Position numbers and translations under genes: made by a program
The notes under the pieces: model-generated
The model's input: only the letters and a program-made list of their open reading frames with translations
Database searches by the model: none
What the model was told of the DNA's origin: nothing
From: JAWKWH01 sp041397625
GTDB taxonomy: Bacteria; Pseudomonadota; Alphaproteobacteria; Rhizobiales; Rhizobiaceae
Direction: 5' to 3'
Assembly: GCA_041397625.1 (NCBI GenBank)
Contig: JAWKWH010000002.1
Coordinates: 620,001-684,000, forward strand
Length of the DNA stretch: 64,000 nucleotides
Part shown: positions 61,676-64,000 of the stretch, piece by piece
How positions within the stretch are numbered: the first letter of the stretch is position 1
Layout of the letters: each line of letters opens with the position of its first letter

Positions 61676-62314
61676 ATGCAGAAGATTACTTTCGCGTTGG
61701 TAGCAATACTCGCCGCGGTTAGTTCGGCGCGCGGCGAAACAGATGATCCCCGCGCGTGTGCCGCAATCACGGACAGTTTGCAGCGCCTAAACTGTTACGA
61801 TCGAATCTTTCCCGTTGGCGAAGCGACGGAATATTCATCGGCTGACGATGATCCTATGTCCTCTGAGAATGCCGAACCGGTGTCGTCTTGGGTAGTGCGT
61901 GAGGGAAAATCTGCTATCGACGATAGCCCCGAAGTCCAAGCGTATCTTCTGCCGGTGGCAGTATCTAGCACGGGCATAGGCGAAGGCGAGCTGATCCTCA
62001 TGCTACGATGCTATGAGAACACTACCAGCGCTGTACTTTCGTCGAATTCCTACATCACCGGAGACTCAGCGCAGGTGACAATCCGAATTGGGGACGATCA
62101 GGCCAAAACGTTTCGCTGGCGTGTCTCATCGAACCGCCGGGGCGTCGGGCTCTGGTCAGGATCGCAGTCGATACCGTTCATTCGTTCTCTGCGGAACAAT
62201 GAACGGCTTGTGGTCCGGCTGGAAAGCCGACATAGGGTCGACGCGCAATTCGAGCTCGGAAACGTGAGCGAGTTGGCACAGAAGCTGGCGAATGCCTGCA
62301 ACTGGAAACTATAG
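61676..62314 (+). CDS. TagO/VasI-like exported protein
   Basis: A 212-residue protein with a signal peptide (QKITFALVAILAAVSSARG). The mature part follows the TagO/VasI pattern: ACAAITDSLQRLNCYDRIF with two cysteines, then WVVREGKSAIDDSPEVQAYL, LMLRCYENTTSAVLSSNSYI and RIGDDQAKTFRWRVSSNRRGVGLWSGSQSIPFIRSL. VasI/TagO accompany type VI secretion, but similar proteins occur alone in alphaproteobacterial prophages; no T6SS gene is present here, so the latter fits. GGGAGGGG precedes the ATG; GTG 61673 is an alternative. Lower GC than the core. Confidence 0.78.
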   Translation: MQKITFALVAILAAVSSARGETDDPRACAAITDSLQRLNCYDRIFPVGEATEYSSADDDPMSSENAEPVSSWVVREGKSAIDDSPEVQAYLLPVAVSSTGIGEGELILMLRCYENTTSAVLSSNSYITGDSAQVTIRIGDDQAKTFRWRVSSNRRGVGLWSGSQSIPFIRSLRNNERLVVRLESRHRVDAQFELGNVSELAQKLANACNWKL

Positions 62315-62410
62315 AGGCGCCACTGAAACGACCGCCACTGCGAATCAGCGGCTATAGACCGGTTGTAGAACGTCTCTCATTGATGCGCGCTGGTTGGCCA
62401 TGAGTGCAGT

Positions 62411-62653
62411 TCATGCGGTCGCGGAAGAGCCGCCGCTCTGCCCCATATTGAGTGGCTGCAGAAACTCGTCACCTCCTTCGCGCGGCGGCATGTTCTCGGT
62501 GCGACGTGCCTCATTCGGCGACATGAACCCGTTTGTGATGGCCGTTGCGAATGCCGAGTAGCGGGCCGCAAGATCACCACGAAGAAGTCCGGCGAGATCG
62601 TGCTCAATGATATGGGAACGTCGGGCGTCGGCACTTAGGAGCGCTCGTTCCAT
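62411..62653 (-). pseudogene. C-terminal fragment of a phage portal protein
   Basis: About 80 residues (ALLSADARRSHIIEHDLAG, LLRGDLAARYSAFATAITNG, FMSPNEARRTENMPPREGGD, EFLQPLNMG) match the C-terminus of HK97-type phage portal proteins, which are normally about 400 residues long. The upstream sequence in the same frame (to 62827) does not look like portal protein, so the first four fifths of the gene are lost. It is a clear prophage relic. No capsid, protease or terminase gene accompanies it. Confidence 0.8.
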
Positions 62654-62865
62654 GGCGCAGATTGCCCCCATGGCGATGGTTTTCGTTCCGTGCCGGGAAG
62701 GAAGAAGCCACTGTCCCGAGGAATGGGCGGAGAAGGACGATTTGCGTTGCGGGGCGAACACGATCCTAGCGGCGGTTTGCGAACTGGATACACGATAGCC
62801 TCGGTGACATCCAAGACTGCAAACCACGCAAACTCCGGCGTATTTCTCGTTCGATCTCGCTGCGG

Positions 62866-63420
62866 TTACTCGATCTTGACGGTCAGCCGTGCAAACGTGT
62901 CTTCGACCGGGTTGAAGCCGTGGCGCACGGTGTGGTTGATGTTCTTCCCGTAGACATGCAGCGACAAAGTCGTTTCCTCGCCGTCATTGCTCACGCTGTG
63001 GATGGCCGACTCGTCGGAAGCCAGAACATCCCCCGGGCCGATATCGACCCGCCCAGATTCCCTGATCTTTGCATAACCGCGGCTCTCGTCCTTTTCCGCG
63101 ATTTCCCACATCGTATTGCGTTCCGTACCCTCAATGCCCGCAATCACGGACCAGGTACCGTGATTGTGCGGCGGAATTCCGAAACCCGGCAGCCACGCCG
63201 CCATCAGCACGGCAAGACTGTGGTCTTCTTCTTCATGAAGCAGATGTACTCCGAACCCCTGCTCCTCGTTGCACTTGCGGTACTCCGGCAGAACCCAATC
63301 CGGCTTCTTCGCCAGTTCCACTATCAACGGCCGTACTTTCTCGAGAATGTCCGCAGTCGTTTCGGTCTCTGCCGTAATAAGCCTGAGATTCTCGACAAGG
63401 TTCTCGATCTTGGTATGCAT
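62866..63420 (-). CDS. Cysteine-dioxygenase-like cupin (thiol dioxygenase family)
   Basis: A 184-residue protein of the cysteine dioxygenase type I / PF05995-like cupin group. The three iron histidines are visible: His85 and His87 in PPHNHGTWSVIAGIEG and His141 in ESAIHSVSND. It probably oxidises a small thiol (cysteine or 3-mercaptopropionate) to a sulfinate using Fe(II) and O2. ATG 63420 (MHTKIENLVENL) is the chosen start. The LysR-type regulator gene upstream is on the same strand and may regulate it. Confidence 0.85.
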   Translation of the reverse strand: MHTKIENLVENLRLITAETETTADILEKVRPLIVELAKKPDWVLPEYRKCNEEQGFGVHLLHEEEDHSLAVLMAAWLPGFGIPPHNHGTWSVIAGIEGTERNTMWEIAEKDESRGYAKIRESGRVDIGPGDVLASDESAIHSVSNDGEETTLSLHVYGKNINHTVRHGFNPVEDTFARLTVKIE

Positions 63421-63585
63421 GTATTGAGCTTTCCGCAATTCATTGTCGCGCCGCTGAACAAGACACCGTACGATCAAGCGTCACGAGCAATGCCGCCACG
63501 TTGCCTGACAGTTTCAAGCCGGGAAGCCAGCCTGACAAATCCTCATTTGAAATTTATTGATAAATTTTCTCGATCGTTCGCCGAT

Positions 63586-64000
63586 CTACGTCCGTCCGGC
63601 TCCGGCCGAACAGTAGCGGCGAACATGCGGCGAGATCATCGTCAGGAATGCCTTGGCTGCCGGCGCAGGCCGATAATCCACGCGGGTTGCGACGCCGAGC
63701 CGTCTGACGAAGTCGGCCTCGATCAAATCGACGACCCGAACGCCGGGGTGCGCAATCAGAGGTAGCGCCGTTGCGGGCAGGAGAGTTATGCCGATACCGG
63801 CCTCCACCAGCCCGCCAAGTGTAAAGTGATTGGTGACTTCTTCCTCGGGTTCGATGAAGATCGAATGTCTTGCGAGGAAGCGGTCAATCTCCTTGCGGAC
63901 CATGGTGTTCTTGTGCATCAGCAACACCCGGTATCTGGGAAGTTCGGCGACCGAGACCCGGGCTGCATGAGCAAGCTCATGATTCTTCGGAACGACTACC
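63586..64000 (-). CDS. LysR-family transcriptional regulator (partial, C-terminal part)
   Basis: About 138 residues of a LysR substrate-binding domain are in the window; the frame is open to the right edge, so the DNA-binding domain lies outside. The segments PKNHELAHAARVSVAELPRYRVLL, LGGLVEAGIGITLLPATALPLIAHPGVRVVDL and RLGVATRVDYRPAPAAKAFL are typical of the effector domain, with GIGITLLP as its best-kept motif. Its probable target is the thiol-dioxygenase-like gene 165 bases downstream. Confidence 0.88.
   Translation of the reverse strand, partial: VVVPKNHELAHAARVSVAELPRYRVLLMHKNTMVRKEIDRFLARHSIFIEPEEEVTNHFTLGGLVEAGIGITLLPATALPLIAHPGVRVVDLIEADFVRRLGVATRVDYRPAPAAKAFLTMISPHVRRYCSAGAGRT

Noticed and set aside
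62607..62953. Plus-strand frames around 62.6-62.9 kb
   Set aside because: They are shadows of the portal fragment and of the thiol-dioxygenase-like gene.
60634..64000. Second copy of the tRNA-Pro 3' end as an att site
   Set aside because: No repeat of the T-arm/acceptor sequence was found in the visible part of the island.

Overview
The window reads as chromosomal DNA of a GC-rich alphaproteobacterium of the order Hyphomicrobiales (Rhizobiales), probably a marine or soil relative of Mesorhizobium, Hoeflea or Oricola; genus is not resolvable by eye. The basis is the combination of a PopZ/DUF2497 polar organiser, a type II lumazine synthase (RibH2) behind an FMN riboswitch, a B12-dependent class II ribonucleotide reductase (NrdJ), the rplM-rpsI-speB-argC neighbourhood, haem A synthase with DUF2842, and an AapJ-like solute-binding protein. 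Six tRNA genes (Lys-CTT, Cys-GCA, Asn-GTT, Leu-TAA, Pro-GGG here listed with coordinates; five in total are supported) are dispersed singly.

Layout. 1-4206: two oxygenase genes in tandem, a cyclooxygenase/alpha-dioxygenase-like haem peroxidase (5' end outside the window) and a lipoxygenase-family protein with altered iron ligands, together a candidate bacterial oxylipin locus. 4261-16136: mostly minus-strand housekeeping and envelope genes (PhzF, Nudix, endonuclease/phosphatase, OmpA-like, popZ, tolC, an isoaspartyl-methyltransferase homologue, tRNAs, small membrane proteins, a molybdopterin-binding protein, SulP transporter, XRE regulator). 16323-23936: LysE exporter, REC-EAL regulator, two universal stress genes each preceded by an FNR/FixK-like box at almost the same distance, gpt, an efflux MFS, Nudix, PiT phosphate transporter. 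23942-26994: ribH2 with its riboswitch, an orphan amino-acid binding protein, L,D-transpeptidase, a secreted protein. 27000-31541: nrdJ with a NrdR box and a long structured leader.

31559-33238 is accessory DNA: three copies (two full, one half) of a nested palindromic repeat that bracket a GIY-YIG endonuclease gene, followed by a low-GC leucine-rich-repeat gene. This repeat-plus-nuclease unit is the most unusual structure in the window. 33492-44759 is a mixture of small metabolic, membrane and regulatory genes (cupin, broken SEC-C gene, ankyrin protein, DUF1624 and ICMT membrane proteins, MerR, MgtE, two enoyl-CoA hydratases). 44798-51178 is a conserved core (thioesterase, rplM-rpsI, speB, argC, ctaA, DUF2842) interrupted by an inverted acyltransferase gene. 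51168-60521 is an exopolysaccharide cluster: polysaccharide deacetylase, GNAT/FemAB-like protein, a Wzc/ExoP-type co-polymerase whose kinase motifs are degenerate, Wza-like export lipoprotein, glycosyltransferase, polyprenyl glycosylphosphotransferase and Wzy-like polymerase, i.e. the parts of a Wzx/Wzy-type pathway except a visible flippase.

60557-63500: downstream of tRNA-Pro lies lower-GC DNA with small unknown genes, an operator-like palindrome, a TagO/VasI-like gene and the C-terminal fragment of a phage portal gene, best read as a decayed prophage or island. The window ends in a thiol-dioxygenase-like cupin and a truncated LysR regulator.
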